Shown piece after piece: positions 1-8,283 of a stretch of DNA of 12,661 nt. The translations under genes and the position numbers were made by a program. Below the pieces are notes generated by a model. It had not been told where the DNA came from, did not search any database, and saw only the letters and a program-made list of their open reading frames with translations. The DNA is from JAKLKS01 sp964370855 (lineage in GTDB: Bacteria > Planctomycetota > JAJSAM01 > JAKLKS01): the NCBI GenBank assembly GCA_964370855.1, contig CAYJMF010000122.1, positions 1 to 12,661 on the forward strand, read 5' to 3'. Numbering within the stretch: the stretch's first letter is position 1; each line of letters starts with the position of its first letter.

Positions 1-60
1 GCGCCCACACCGCCGCCCCGGAACCGCAGGATCGAGGAGAACCGGAATCCCGGCCTCCAA

Positions 61-116
61 TCCCCCCCCTCCCCCCCTCCCCCCTCCGGAACGGTGAATT
101 CCACCCCCCCCTCCCC
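61..116. repeat. Polypyrimidine tract with C runs (G-quadruplex potential on the - strand)
   Basis: Most of this stretch is C runs of six to eight separated by single T residues, interrupted by a short mixed segment around 88-102. On the - strand it reads as several G runs of six or more with one-base spacers, which meets the usual pattern for an intramolecular G-quadruplex. Its position, 85-140 bases before the pfaD start, would place it in the promoter or 5' leader. Homopolymer length errors are possible, and any function is inference. Confidence 0.55.
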
Positions 117-188
117 TAGACTGGTGCGCTCCGGGCGGGGTGGTCCCCGTCCGCCCGGGAGGGGGCGCGGGCAGGGGGGCCGGGCGGC

Positions 189-197
189 GGGAGAAGG
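189..197 (+). promoter_or_regulatory. Shine-Dalgarno site for pfaD
   Basis: A GGGAG core at 189-193, within GGAGAAGG at 190-197, lies 7 nt before the TTG at 201. This supports the TTG as start codon. No ATG, GTG or TTG occurs in that frame between the upstream stop at 117-119 and position 201. Confidence 0.55.
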
Positions 198-200
198 TCC

Positions 201-1886
201 TTGAAGACGTCCCTCCGGGACAGCGATTCCACCGGGACGGCGGGCGCCGATCCGGGGTCCGTCCCGACCTCACGCGGGGCCCCGGGACTCGAACCCCTCC
301 TCGACGCCGTCCGCCGCCCGGCCCGCGCGGCCTGGGTCGTGGAGCGGGACGGCCGGTTCGAGGTCCACGCCGACGAGCCGCGCCGCGCCCCCGGCGCGAG
401 GGTCGCCTACCTCCCCCCCATGCTCCCGGGAGACCTCGGGGACCGGGCCTTCCGCGAGGCCCACGGGCTCCGCTACGCCTGCGTGGCCGGCTCCATGGCC
501 AATGGCATCGCCTCCGTGGATCTGGTCTCGGCCATGGCGCGGGCCGGGATGCTCGCCTTCTTCGGGTCCGCCGGCCTCGAGCCCGCCGTCGTGGGGGCCG
601 CCGTGGACCGTCTTCGCACCGGCCTCGGCGACCTCCCCTTCGGCGTCAACCTCATCCACAGCCCCGGCGAGCCGGACCTCGAGGAGGCCCTCGTGGACCT
701 CCTCATCGGGAGGGGGGTGCGCCTCGTGGAGGCCTCCGCCTTCCTCGACCTCACCCCGGCGGTGGTGCGATTCCGGGTGCACGGGCTCCGCCTCGCCCCC
801 GGGGGCCGCGTCGCCGCCCGCAACCGCGTCGTCGCCAAGGTCTCCCGCGTGGAGGTGGCGTCGAAGTTCCTGGCTCCGCCCCCGGAGCGGATCCTCCGCG
901 GCCTCCTCGAGGCCGGCCGCATCACGGAGGAGGAGGCCCGCCTCGCCTCCTTCGTCCCCGTGGCCGAGGACGTCACCGTGGAGGCCGACTCCGGCGGCCA
1001 CACCGACAACCGCCCCCTCGTCGGCCTCGTCCCCACGATGCAGGCGCTGCGCGATCGCCTGGCGGAGAAGCACGGCTTCGCCGCGCCCCCCCGCATCGGC
1101 GCCGCCGGGGGTGTGGCGACGCCGGCCTCGGCGGCGGCGGCCTTCTCCATGGGGGCGGGCTGGATCCTCTGCGGCTCCGTGAACCAGGCCTGCGTCGAAT
1201 CGGGCTCCTCCGACGCCGTGCGCGCCATGCTCGCCGCGGCGGAGCAGGCCGACGTCGCCATGGCGCCGGCGGCGGACATGTTCGAGATGGGGGTGAAGGT
1301 CCAGGTGCTCAAGCGCGGCACCATGTTCCCCATGCGGGCGCAGAGGCTCTACGACCTCTGGAGGGCCCACGACGGCCTCGAGGCCCTGCCCGCGGCGGAG
1401 AGGGAATCCCTCGAGAAGACCCTCTTCCGCGCCCCCCTCGAGGAGGTCTGGCGGTCCACCCGGGAGTACTTCCTCGCCCGGGACCCCGCGGAGGTGGAGC
1501 GCGCGGAGCGGGAGCCCCGCCACCGCATGGCGCTGGTCTTCCGCTGGTACCTCGGGATGTCCTCCCGCTGGGCCAACGGGGGGGAGCCGGCGCGGCGCCT
1601 CGACTACCAGGTCTGGTGCGGCCCCTCCATGGGGGCCTTCAACGAGTGGACGCGGGGGAGCTTCCTCGAATCCCCGGCGGAGCGGCGCGTCGCCCTCGTG
1701 GCGCGCAACCTGATGCACGGCGCGGCGGTGGCGCTCCGCGCCCAGGCCCTGCGGGCGCAGGGCATCGACCTCCCGGCGGGGGAGCCGCGGTCGGCCCCCC
1801 TCACGGAGGCGGCGATGGACCGGCTCGAGGCCCGGGACGGGGCGGACGGGCCCGGGGCGCGGTCCACGGAGACGGAGAACCGATGA
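201..1886 (+). CDS. pfaD: PfaD/Pfa1-type trans-acting enoyl reductase (FMN-dependent, nitronate monooxygenase-like)
   Basis: This 561-residue protein is close to the usual PfaD length (about 540). PfaD is a soluble flavoprotein with a TIM-barrel fold related to 2-nitropropane dioxygenase. It reduces enoyl-ACP intermediates in trans for the PUFA synthase, which lacks its own ER domain. Supporting segments include CVAGSMANGIASV near residue 92, FGVNLIHSP near residue 150, the hallmark EADSGGHTDNRPL near residue 260 (FMN/substrate region), and IGAAGGVATP followed by GAGWILCGSVNQ near residues 299-330 (phosphate-binding part of the barrel). The C-terminal part contains RWYLGMSSRWAN and QVWCGPSMGAFNEW, typical of PfaD rather than of simple nitronate monooxygenases. 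The start is the TTG at 201, supported by GGGAG at 189-193. A GTG at 339 is the next in-frame alternative and would leave the barrel intact. Its 3' end overlaps the next start by ATGA. Likely first gene of the operon. Confidence 0.93.
   Translation: MKTSLRDSDSTGTAGADPGSVPTSRGAPGLEPLLDAVRRPARAAWVVERDGRFEVHADEPRRAPGARVAYLPPMLPGDLGDRAFREAHGLRYACVAGSMANGIASVDLVSAMARAGMLAFFGSAGLEPAVVGAAVDRLRTGLGDLPFGVNLIHSPGEPDLEEALVDLLIGRGVRLVEASAFLDLTPAVVRFRVHGLRLAPGGRVAARNRVVAKVSRVEVASKFLAPPPERILRGLLEAGRITEEEARLASFVPVAEDVTVEADSGGHTDNRPLVGLVPTMQALRDRLAEKHGFAAPPRIGAAGGVATPASAAAAFSMGAGWILCGSVNQACVESGSSDAVRAMLAAAEQADVAMAPAADMFEMGVKVQVLKRGTMFPMRAQRLYDLWRAHDGLEALPAAERESLEKTLFRAPLEEVWRSTREYFLARDPAEVERAEREPRHRMALVFRWYLGMSSRWANGGEPARRLDYQVWCGPSMGAFNEWTRGSFLESPAERRVALVARNLMHGAAVALRAQALRAQGIDLPAGEPRSAPLTEAAMDRLEARDGADGPGARSTETENR
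1868..1886 (+). promoter_or_regulatory. Ribosome binding site and ATGA overlap coupling pfaD to pfaA
   Basis: Two GGAGA motifs (1868-1872 and 1874-1878) precede the ATG at 1883, 10 and 4 nt away. The ATG overlaps the pfaD stop (TGA 1884-1886). This is the classical arrangement for translational coupling and fixes the pfaA start, since the following KS domain begins about 20 residues later. Confidence 0.7.
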
Positions 1887-4222
1887 GCGAACGGGACATG
1901 GAGCGCGAGGGCGGCACCGCGGAATCCGGGGCGGCCCCCCTGGCCATCGTCGGCCTGGCGGCCCTCTTCCCGAAGGCCGAGGGCCTCGACGCCTACTGGT
2001 CCAACGTCCGCGAGGGCGTGGACTGCATCGAGGACGTGCCCGCCTCCCACTGGCGCCCCGAGGACTACTTCGACGAGGACCCCCGCTCCCCGGACCGCAC
2101 CTACGCCCGCCGCGGCGGCTTCCTGCCGGCGGTGCGCCTGAGCCCCATGGAGCTCGGGGTGTCGCCCAACGCGCTGGAGGCGACGGACTCGGCGCAGCTC
2201 CTCGGGCTCGAGGTCGCCCGTCGTGCTCTGGAGGACGCGGGCTACGGCGCGAAGGGGCGCCCCTTCGACCGGGACCGCGCCAGCGTGCTCCTCGGCGTGA
2301 CGGGAACGCTCCAGCTCGTCATCCCCCTCGGCGCCCGCCTCGGGCACCCGCAGTGGCGCCGCGCGCTCCGCGAGGCGGGCGTCGACGACGCCCGCGCCGC
2401 GGAGGCCATGAAGCGCATGGCCGACTCCTACGTGCCCTGGAAGGAGGATTCCTTCCCGGGGCTCCTCGGCAACGTCGTCGCCGGGCGCATCGCCAATCGC
2501 CTCGACCTCCACGGGACGAACTGCGTCGTGGACGCCGCCTGCGCCTCCTCCCTCTCGGCGATGCACCTCGCCATGCTGGAGCTCTCCGCGGGCCGCTCCG
2601 ACATGGTCCTCACCGGGGGCGTGGACACCTTCAACGACATCTTCATGTACATGTGCTTCAGCAAGACCCCGGCCCTCTCGCCGACGGGGGACGCGCGGCC
2701 CTTCGACGCCGCCGCCGACGGGACCATCCTCGGCGAGGGAATCGGCATGCTCGTCCTGAAGCGGCTCGCCGACGCGGAGCGGGACGGGGACCGGGTCTAC
2801 GCCGTGGTGCGCGGCGTCGGCTCCTCCAGCGACGGGAAGGGCGAGGCCATCTACGCTCCCACCGCCGCGGGCCAGGCCCGCGCGCTGCGGTCCGCCTACC
2901 GGGCGGCCGGGGTGTCGCCCTCCACCGTGGAGCTCGTCGAGGGCCACGGCACCGGCACGAAGGTCGGGGACGCCATCGAGATCGGCGCGCTGACGGAGGT
3001 CTTCCGCGAGGCCCGCCCCGCGGGGACCTGGTGCGCCCTCGGAAGCGTCAAGAGCCAGATCGGGCACACCAAGGCCGCCGCCGGCGCCGCGGGCCTCCTC
3101 AAGGCGGCGCTCTCGCTCCACCACAAGGTCCTGCCGCCGACCCTCAAGGTGCGCCGCCCCCTCGAGGCCCTCGCCTCCGGCGCCACCCCCTTCTACCTCA
3201 ACGCCGAGAAGCGCCCCTGGCTCGCGCCGAAGGGCCACCCGCGCCGCGCCGGCGTCTCCGCCTTCGGCTTCGGCGGGAGCAACTTCCACTGCGTCCTCGA
3301 GGAGGCCGGCTCCCGCCGCGCCGCCCCCGACTGGGACGGCTCCGTGCAGGTGATCCCCGTCGCCGCGGCGACCCGGGAGGAGATCGCCACGGCGCTCGCC
3401 GCCTGGCCGAGGGAGATCCCGTGGGAGGAGCTCCGCTCCCTCGCCGCCGCCGCCCGCCGCTCCTTCGACGGCTCCCTCCCCTGCCGCCTCGTCCTCGTGG
3501 TGGAGCGCGGCCGCACCGACTTCGCCCGCCTCGTGGAGGGGGCCCGCTCCCTCCTCGGCCGCGCCGGCGACCGCCCCTCCTGGTCCACCCCCGACGGCGC
3601 CCACTACGGGGAGGGCCCGGCGCCGGGCCGCCTCGGCGTCCTCTTCCCCGGGCAGGGCTCCCAGTACGTGGGGATGCTCCGCGATCTCGCCTGCCGCTTC
3701 CCCGAGATGCTCGACGCGCTGGAGGAGGCCGACGAGCTGTTCGCCTCCTCCGAGGGACCCGGCTCGGACCGGAGGCTCTCGGACCACGTCTTCCCCCCGA
3801 CGGCCTTCGACGACGCGGCCCGCGACGCGCAGGAGGCGGCGCTGCGGGCGACCCAGGTGGCGCAGCCGGCCATCGGCGCCGTGAGCCTCGGCGCGCTCCG
3901 CGTGATGGAGTCCTTCGGCCTCGCGCCGGACGCCGTGGCGGGACACTCCTACGGGGAGCTGCTGGCGCTGTGCGCCGCGGGCCGCTACGACGGGCGCGCC
4001 CTTCACCGGCTCTCGGGGCTCCGCGGCCGCCTCATGGCCGACGGCTCCGCGGACCAGGGGGCGATGCTGGCGGTGCAGGCGCCGCTGGCGACCGTGGAGA
4101 GCGTGCTCCGCGAGGAGCGGCTCGACCTCGTCGTGGCCAACCGCAACGCGCCGAACCAGGCCGTGGTGTCCGGCGGGAGGGCGGAGATCGAGCGGGCCGC
4201 GGCGACCTTCGCGGGCCGCTAG
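1883..4222 (+). CDS. pfaA: PfaA/Pfa2 PUFA synthase, 5' part: KS and N-terminal part of malonyl transferase, ended by an in-frame TAG
   Basis: The product is 779 residues up to the TAG. Residues about 20-455 form a complete beta-ketoacyl synthase: LAIVGLAALFPKA at the N-terminus, active-site Cys220 in DAACASS, His355 in EGHGTGT, and His395 in SVKSQIGHTK. The KS condenses malonyl units with the growing chain. After a linker, residues from about 583 begin a malonyl-CoA:ACP transacylase, with LFPGQGSQYVGM and nucleophile Ser689 in GHSYGE. The frame then meets TAG at codon 780, 13 codons before the AT catalytic His (codon 793, in AAFHSPLV), so this product alone has half an AT and no ACP. The same frame continues without other damage through the whole remaining PfaA (4223-8281). 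The 2132-codon composite has the normal PfaA domain order. I therefore read this as one gene with a single nonsense codon, a sequencing error, or a readthrough site. SD and ATGA overlap support the start. Confidence 0.9.
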   Translation: MSERDMEREGGTAESGAAPLAIVGLAALFPKAEGLDAYWSNVREGVDCIEDVPASHWRPEDYFDEDPRSPDRTYARRGGFLPAVRLSPMELGVSPNALEATDSAQLLGLEVARRALEDAGYGAKGRPFDRDRASVLLGVTGTLQLVIPLGARLGHPQWRRALREAGVDDARAAEAMKRMADSYVPWKEDSFPGLLGNVVAGRIANRLDLHGTNCVVDAACASSLSAMHLAMLELSAGRSDMVLTGGVDTFNDIFMYMCFSKTPALSPTGDARPFDAAADGTILGEGIGMLVLKRLADAERDGDRVYAVVRGVGSSSDGKGEAIYAPTAAGQARALRSAYRAAGVSPSTVELVEGHGTGTKVGDAIEIGALTEVFREARPAGTWCALGSVKSQIGHTKAAAGAAGLLKAALSLHHKVLPPTLKVRRPLEALASGATPFYLNAEKRPWLAPKGHPRRAGVSAFGFGGSNFHCVLEEAGSRRAAPDWDGSVQVIPVAAATREEIATALAAWPREIPWEELRSLAAAARRSFDGSLPCRLVLVVERGRTDFARLVEGARSLLGRAGDRPSWSTPDGAHYGEGPAPGRLGVLFPGQGSQYVGMLRDLACRFPEMLDALEEADELFASSEGPGSDRRLSDHVFPPTAFDDAARDAQEAALRATQVAQPAIGAVSLGALRVMESFGLAPDAVAGHSYGELLALCAAGRYDGRALHRLSGLRGRLMADGSADQGAMLAVQAPLATVESVLREERLDLVVANRNAPNQAVVSGGRAEIERAAATFAGR
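4220..4222 (+). other. pfaA: In-frame amber codon interrupting pfaA in the AT domain
   Basis: The TAG sits in the flanking residues TFAGR-stop-IRARRLPVAAAFHSP, where a PfaA AT normally continues without a gap. Reading frame is identical before and after (1883, 4220 and 4244 are all in the same phase), so a frameshift is not involved. Catalytic Ser689 is upstream and catalytic His793 downstream. The pfaA frame also ends with TAG at 8279-8281, right before the next gene, so amber is probably a normal stop in this organism. No other stop interrupts the remaining 1352 codons. Confidence 0.9.
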
Positions 4223-4243
4223 ATCCGCGCCCGGCGCCTGCCC

Positions 4244-7200
4244 GTGGCGGCGGCCTTCCACAGCCCGCTGGTCGCCCACGCCCGGGAGCCCATGCGCGAG
4301 GCGCTCCGCGGGATGGAGATGAAGCCCTCCCGCATCCCCGTCTTCTCCAACGGCACCGCCGGCGAGTACCCCGCCGACGCCGACGCCGCGCGGGAGCTCC
4401 TCGCGGGCCAGCTCGCCATGCCCGTGGAGTTCGTGAAGATCGTCGAGAACATGCACGCCGCCGGGATCCGGACCTTCGTCGAGGTCGGTCCCGGGGCCCG
4501 GCTCTCCTCCCTGGTCGGCGCCATCCTGCAGGACCGCCCCCACGAGGCCTTCGCTCTCGACGCCTCCTCGGCTCGCCGCTCGGGCATGGCCGACCTCGGC
4601 CTCGCGCTGGCGCGCCTCGCCTCCCTCGGGCACGCGGTGGACTTCACGCGGTGGGATCCCGCGGCGCCGCTCCCCTCGGAGAGGCCCGCCCGTCCCGCGT
4701 ACACCGTGGAGCTCTCCGGCGCCAACTACCGGAGCCCCGCGAAGGGGCCCGCCGCGGCCCCGCCGCCTCCCGTCCCCGTCCCGGCCCCGGCCCCGGTTCC
4801 CGCCCCGGCCCCGCGGGTCGCCGCCGCGCGGCCGCTTCCGCCGGCCTCCCTCCCGGCCCTCCGGCCGACGACGCAGTTCGCCTTCCCCGACCTCGCCCAC
4901 CTCCCGACCACCCCCTCGGCGGCGCTCCACGAGGCCCTGCGCCTCGCCCGGGAGAACATGGCGGCGCTGCAGGACGTGCAGTCCCGCACGGCGGACATGC
5001 ACCGGCTCTTCCTCGAGGGACAGGACCGCGTGCGCAGCGCCCTCCAGTCGATGCTGGAGAACCAGATGCGCTCCCTCGGCAGCCGCTCCCCGGCCACGGC
5101 CACGGCCGCCGCCGCGGCGGCCTTCCTCGTCCTCCCGCCCTCCCTCGCCGTCGCCGCCGGCGCCGCCGCGCCTCCCCCTCCCGTGCCCTCCCTCTCCCAG
5201 TCCCCGGCCTCCCTCACGGCCCCCGCGGTGACGGCCCCCGTTCCGGCCCCGGCCGCTCCGGCCCCGGCCGCGCCGCTCCCCGCGGGCCGCGGCGCCGCCG
5301 TCGGCGCGGCGCTGCTCGAGGCCGTGGCCGAGAAGACCGGCTACCCCGTGGAGATGCTCCACCTCGAGATGGGCATGGACGCCGACCTCGGCATCGACTC
5401 CATCAAGCGGGTGGAGATCCTCTCCTCCCTGCAGGAGCGGCTCCCCGGCCTCCCCGCCGTGAAGCCCGATCGCCTCGGCACCTTCCGGACGCTCCGGGAC
5501 ATCGTGGAGCATCTCTCCGGAGGGTCCGCGGGTGCCTCCGCGGCCGCTCCCGCGGCGCCCGTCGCGGCGCAAGCGGCGGCCCCCGCCGCGGCGCCCCCTT
5601 CCGGCGGAGGCTCCGCCTCCGCCGTTGCCGCCGTGCTCCTCCAGGCCGTGTCCGATCGCACCGGGTATCCCGTGGAGATGCTCGGCCTCGGGATGAGCCT
5701 CGACGCCGACCTCGGCATCGACTCCATCAAGCGCGTCGAGATCCTCTCCGCCGTCCAGGAGCGGCTCCCCGGGCTTCCCGCCGTGAAGCCGGAGATGCTG
5801 GGCCGGTTCCGCAACCTCGGGGAGATCGTGGAGTTCCTCGGCGGAGGGGGAGGGGCGGCGGCGCCTGCTTCCGCAGCCGCCGTGTCTCCGGCCGCGCCCG
5901 CCGCGCCGGCCGCGGCGGCGCCCGCCGCGCCGGCCCCGAACCCCGCGGCCCGTCTCCGGCGGAGCCTCGTCCGCACCATGTCCTTCGCCGCCCACGCCGG
6001 CGCCGAACCGGTCCCCGTGAGGGACGGCGAGGAGGTCTGGGTCGCCGGCGACGCCGGGGATCCCCTCGTGGCCGCCCTCGTCCGCACCCTCGCGGCCCGC
6101 GGCTTCGCCGCGACGGCGGTCCCGCCGGAGGGGCCGGGCACCGCGCCGGCCCGCCTAGGGGGCCTCGTCGCCGTCGCTCCCCCCGGCGGGGCCGACGGCG
6201 CCGTGAAGGCCGCCTTCCCGCTCTTCCGCCTCGCCGCCCTTCCCCTGCGCGCCGCCGCCTCCGACGGGGGGGCCTTCCTCGCCGTCGTCACCCGCATGGA
6301 CGGCGCCTTCGGCTTCCGCGAGGGCTCCTCCGCCTCCGTGCGCGGCCTCTCCGGCCTCCTCAAGACCGCCGCCCTCGAGTGGCCCGGCGTCGCCTGCCGG
6401 GCGGTGGACGTCGATCCCCGATGGAAGGACCCCGCCGCCGCGGCGGACGCCGTGGCCGGCACGGTCCTCACCCGCGGCCCCCTCGAGACCGGCCTCGGCC
6501 CCGCGGGCCCCTGCGCGCTGGAGGCGCGGGAGGCGCCGCTCCCCGTCGGCGCCTCCTCCACCTCCCTCCCCATCGCCCCCGGCGAGGTCGTCGTGGTGAC
6601 GGGCGGCGGACGCGGCGTCACCGCCGCCTGCGCCCGGGCCCTCGCCCGGGCGGCGCGGCCGACCCTCGTGCTCCTCGGCCGCAGCCCCGCCCCCGGCGAG
6701 GAGCCGGCCTGGCTCCGCGCCGCCGCCGACGAGGCCGCCGTGAAGCGGGCCTTCCTCGCCCGGAACCCCGGCGCCTCCCCGCGGGAGGCGGAGGCGGCCT
6801 GGCGAGAGGCAGCGGCGGCCCGCGAGATCCGCTCCACGATTTCCGACATCGAGGCCGCCGGCGCCGTCGCCCGCTACCTCGAGGCCGACGGTCGGGATCC
6901 CGCCGCCGTGGCCGCCGCCCTCGCCCGCGTCCGCGCCGAGAACGGGCCCGTCGTGGGCCTCGTGCACGGGGCCGGCGTGCTCGCCGACGCCCCCCTCGAC
7001 GCCAAGACCGCGGACCAGGTGGACCGCGTCTTCGACACGAAGGTCGGCGGGCTCCGCTCCCTCCTCGCCGCCGCCGGCGGGGACGACCTCCGCTTCCTCG
7101 TCCTCTTCTCCTCCTCCACGGCCCGCTTCGGCCGCGCCGGGCAGGGGGACTACGCCGCCGCCAACGAGGCCCTCAACGGCGCCGCCCGCGCCGAGGCCCG

Positions 7201-8281
7201 CCGCCGCCCCGGCTGCCGGGTCGTCTCCCTCGACTGGGGTCCCTGGGAGGGGGGGATGGTGAACGCGTCCCTCGCCCGCCTCTTCGCCGCCGAGGGCGTG
7301 GGCCTCATCCCGCTGGAGGCCGGGGCCCGGCAGATGCTGGCCGAGATCGCCGCGGCGCGGCCCGGCGAGGCCGTGGAGGCGGTGATCCTCGCGGAGGCGG
7401 CCCCGGCGCCGGGCCTCGCGTCGGCGGGCGCTCCCCTGGAGAAGGCCTTCGAGATCCTCGTGGACGAGGAGCGGTTCCCGGTCCTCGGCTCCCACCGCAT
7501 CGACGGGCGGGCGGTGGTGCCCGCCGCCCTCCTCGTGGAGTGGCTCGCCCACGGGGCCCTCCACGGGAACCCGGGCCTCGCCTTCCACGGCGTCGAGGGG
7601 TTCCGCGTGCTGAAGGGGGTCACCCTCGAGGGCGGCGCCCCGGCGGCGCTCCGCGTGCTCGCCGGCCGCGCCAGCCCGGAGGGGGGGCGGCGCTCCGTCC
7701 CCGTGGAGATCCGCGGCGGCGACGGGGCGCGGGAGGTCCTCCACTCCCGCGCCGTCGTGATCCTCGCCGACCGCCTCCCCGGGGCGCCGCCGGCCTCGCC
7801 GGTGCGCCACCACGCCGCCTCCCCCTGGGACCCGGCGGCGGCCTACGCCGATGTGCTCTTCCACGGGCCGGCGCTGCGCTCCCTCCTGGCCGTCGAGGGC
7901 GTGGACGCGTCCGGCGCCCTCGTGCGCGCCTCCACGGCGCCGCCGCCGCGGGAGTGGATCCGCACGCCGCTCCGCGGCACCTGGATCGCCGACCCCATGG
8001 CTCTCGACGCCGCCTTCCAGGCCGCCATCCTCTGGGCGGAGCGGGCCCTCGGCGCCCCCTCCCTCCCCACGGGCTTCGACCGCTTCCTCCAGTTCCGCCG
8101 CGCCTTCCCCCGCGAGGGGGTGCGCATCGCGCTCCATGCCCTGGAGGCGCGGGAGCACGCGGGCCGCCTCGACGTCGAGTTCACCGACGGGGCGGGGCTC
8201 CTCGTGGCGCGCATGGAGGGCTTCACCTGCGTCGTGGACGCGTCCCTCCGCTCCGCGTTCCGCGGCCGCGGGAACGGGTAG
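4244..8281 (+). CDS. pfaA: PfaA/Pfa2 PUFA synthase, 3' part: end of malonyl transferase, linker, two ACPs, KR, DH
   Basis: This is the continuation of pfaA; 4244 is the first GTG after the TAG and has no recognisable ribosome binding site, so it is a formal start only. Residue numbers below are for the composite counted from 1883. First comes the AT C-terminal half with His793 (AAFHSPLV) and VEVGPGARLSSLV. A Pro/Ala linker follows, then a helical segment at about 996-1067 (NMAALQDVQSRTADMHRLFL) typical of the region before the ACPs. ACP1 carries Ser1173 and ACP2 Ser1281, both in DLGIDSIKRVE, the phosphopantetheine attachment sites. A pseudo-KR structural region precedes the ketoreductase: NADPH motif TGGGRGVT at 1573-1580, catalytic Ser about 1743-1745, Tyr1757 and Asn1761. 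The C-terminal part is a PKS-type hot-dog dehydratase with His1871 in SHRIDGRAVVP and Asp2042 in LDAAFQ. The whole corresponds to Pfa2 of myxobacteria. It ends with TAG, 2 nt before the next start. Confidence 0.88.
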   Translation: MAAAFHSPLVAHAREPMREALRGMEMKPSRIPVFSNGTAGEYPADADAARELLAGQLAMPVEFVKIVENMHAAGIRTFVEVGPGARLSSLVGAILQDRPHEAFALDASSARRSGMADLGLALARLASLGHAVDFTRWDPAAPLPSERPARPAYTVELSGANYRSPAKGPAAAPPPPVPVPAPAPVPAPAPRVAAARPLPPASLPALRPTTQFAFPDLAHLPTTPSAALHEALRLARENMAALQDVQSRTADMHRLFLEGQDRVRSALQSMLENQMRSLGSRSPATATAAAAAAFLVLPPSLAVAAGAAAPPPPVPSLSQSPASLTAPAVTAPVPAPAAPAPAAPLPAGRGAAVGAALLEAVAEKTGYPVEMLHLEMGMDADLGIDSIKRVEILSSLQERLPGLPAVKPDRLGTFRTLRDIVEHLSGGSAGASAAAPAAPVAAQAAAPAAAPPSGGGSASAVAAVLLQAVSDRTGYPVEMLGLGMSLDADLGIDSIKRVEILSAVQERLPGLPAVKPEMLGRFRNLGEIVEFLGGGGGAAAPASAAAVSPAAPAAPAAAAPAAPAPNPAARLRRSLVRTMSFAAHAGAEPVPVRDGEEVWVAGDAGDPLVAALVRTLAARGFAATAVPPEGPGTAPARLGGLVAVAPPGGADGAVKAAFPLFRLAALPLRAAASDGGAFLAVVTRMDGAFGFREGSSASVRGLSGLLKTAALEWPGVACRAVDVDPRWKDPAAAADAVAGTVLTRGPLETGLGPAGPCALEAREAPLPVGASSTSLPIAPGEVVVVTGGGRGVTAACARALARAARPTLVLLGRSPAPGEEPAWLRAAADEAAVKRAFLARNPGASPREAEAAWREAAAAREIRSTISDIEAAGAVARYLEADGRDPAAVAAALARVRAENGPVVGLVHGAGVLADAPLDAKTADQVDRVFDTKVGGLRSLLAAAGGDDLRFLVLFSSSTARFGRAGQGDYAAANEALNGAARAEARRRPGCRVVSLDWGPWEGGMVNASLARLFAAEGVGLIPLEAGARQMLAEIAAARPGEAVEAVILAEAAPAPGLASAGAPLEKAFEILVDEERFPVLGSHRIDGRAVVPAALLVEWLAHGALHGNPGLAFHGVEGFRVLKGVTLEGGAPAALRVLAGRASPEGGRRSVPVEIRGGDGAREVLHSRAVVILADRLPGAPPASPVRHHAASPWDPAAAYADVLFHGPALRSLLAVEGVDASGALVRASTAPPPREWIRTPLRGTWIADPMALDAAFQAAILWAERALGAPSLPTGFDRFLQFRRAFPREGVRIALHALEAREHAGRLDVEFTDGAGLLVARMEGFTCVVDASLRSAFRGRGNG
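5285..5846 (+). repeat. pfaA: Tandem ACP array (two copies)
   Basis: Two acyl carrier protein domains repeat with a period of 324 nt (108 residues), measured between the modified Ser codons at 5399 and 5723. The 27 bases at 5381-5407 and 5705-5731, around the modified serine, are identical in the two copies. Flanking residues are also shared (TGYPVEML before, QERLPGLPAVKP after), while the Ala/Pro linker differs. Both keep the DSIKR motif and so should be phosphopantetheinylated. PfaA proteins of EPA/DHA producers usually carry more ACPs (often four or more). Confidence 0.85.
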
Positions 8282-8283
8282 AG

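Larger units (their letters stand above)
1..200 (+). other. Leader region upstream of pfaD, no convincing gene
   Basis: No convincing gene lies here. The frame shared with pfaD is open from the window edge to a TAG at 117-119, so the last codons of an upstream gene cannot be excluded, but the translation is low-complexity Pro/Ser/Arg. The stretch holds a C/T tract (about 61-116) and a ribosome binding site just before pfaD. I could not identify a -10/-35 pair or an operator. The pfa operon promoter is expected here or further upstream by position only. Confidence 0.5.

Noticed and set aside
140..1882. Upstream extension of the pfaA frame from GTG 140 through the pfaD region
   Set aside because: It is the out-of-frame shadow of pfaD, Arg/Pro/Gly-rich without domains. 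The ATG at 1883 with SD and ATGA overlap is the real start.
1604..5995. 1463-codon open frame on the - strand, opposite pfaD and pfaA
   Set aside because: High GC leaves few stops in the frames opposite real genes. The translation is Gly/Arg/Glu/His-rich with no recognisable domain, and the + strand carries complete PfaD and PfaA domains.
4220..8281. Amber recoding (pyrrolysine-type) as the preferred explanation of the pfaA TAG
   Set aside because: The pfaA frame itself ends with TAG at 8279-8281, 2 nt before the next gene, so TAG probably works as a stop. No pyl genes are in the window. It remains only an outside possibility.
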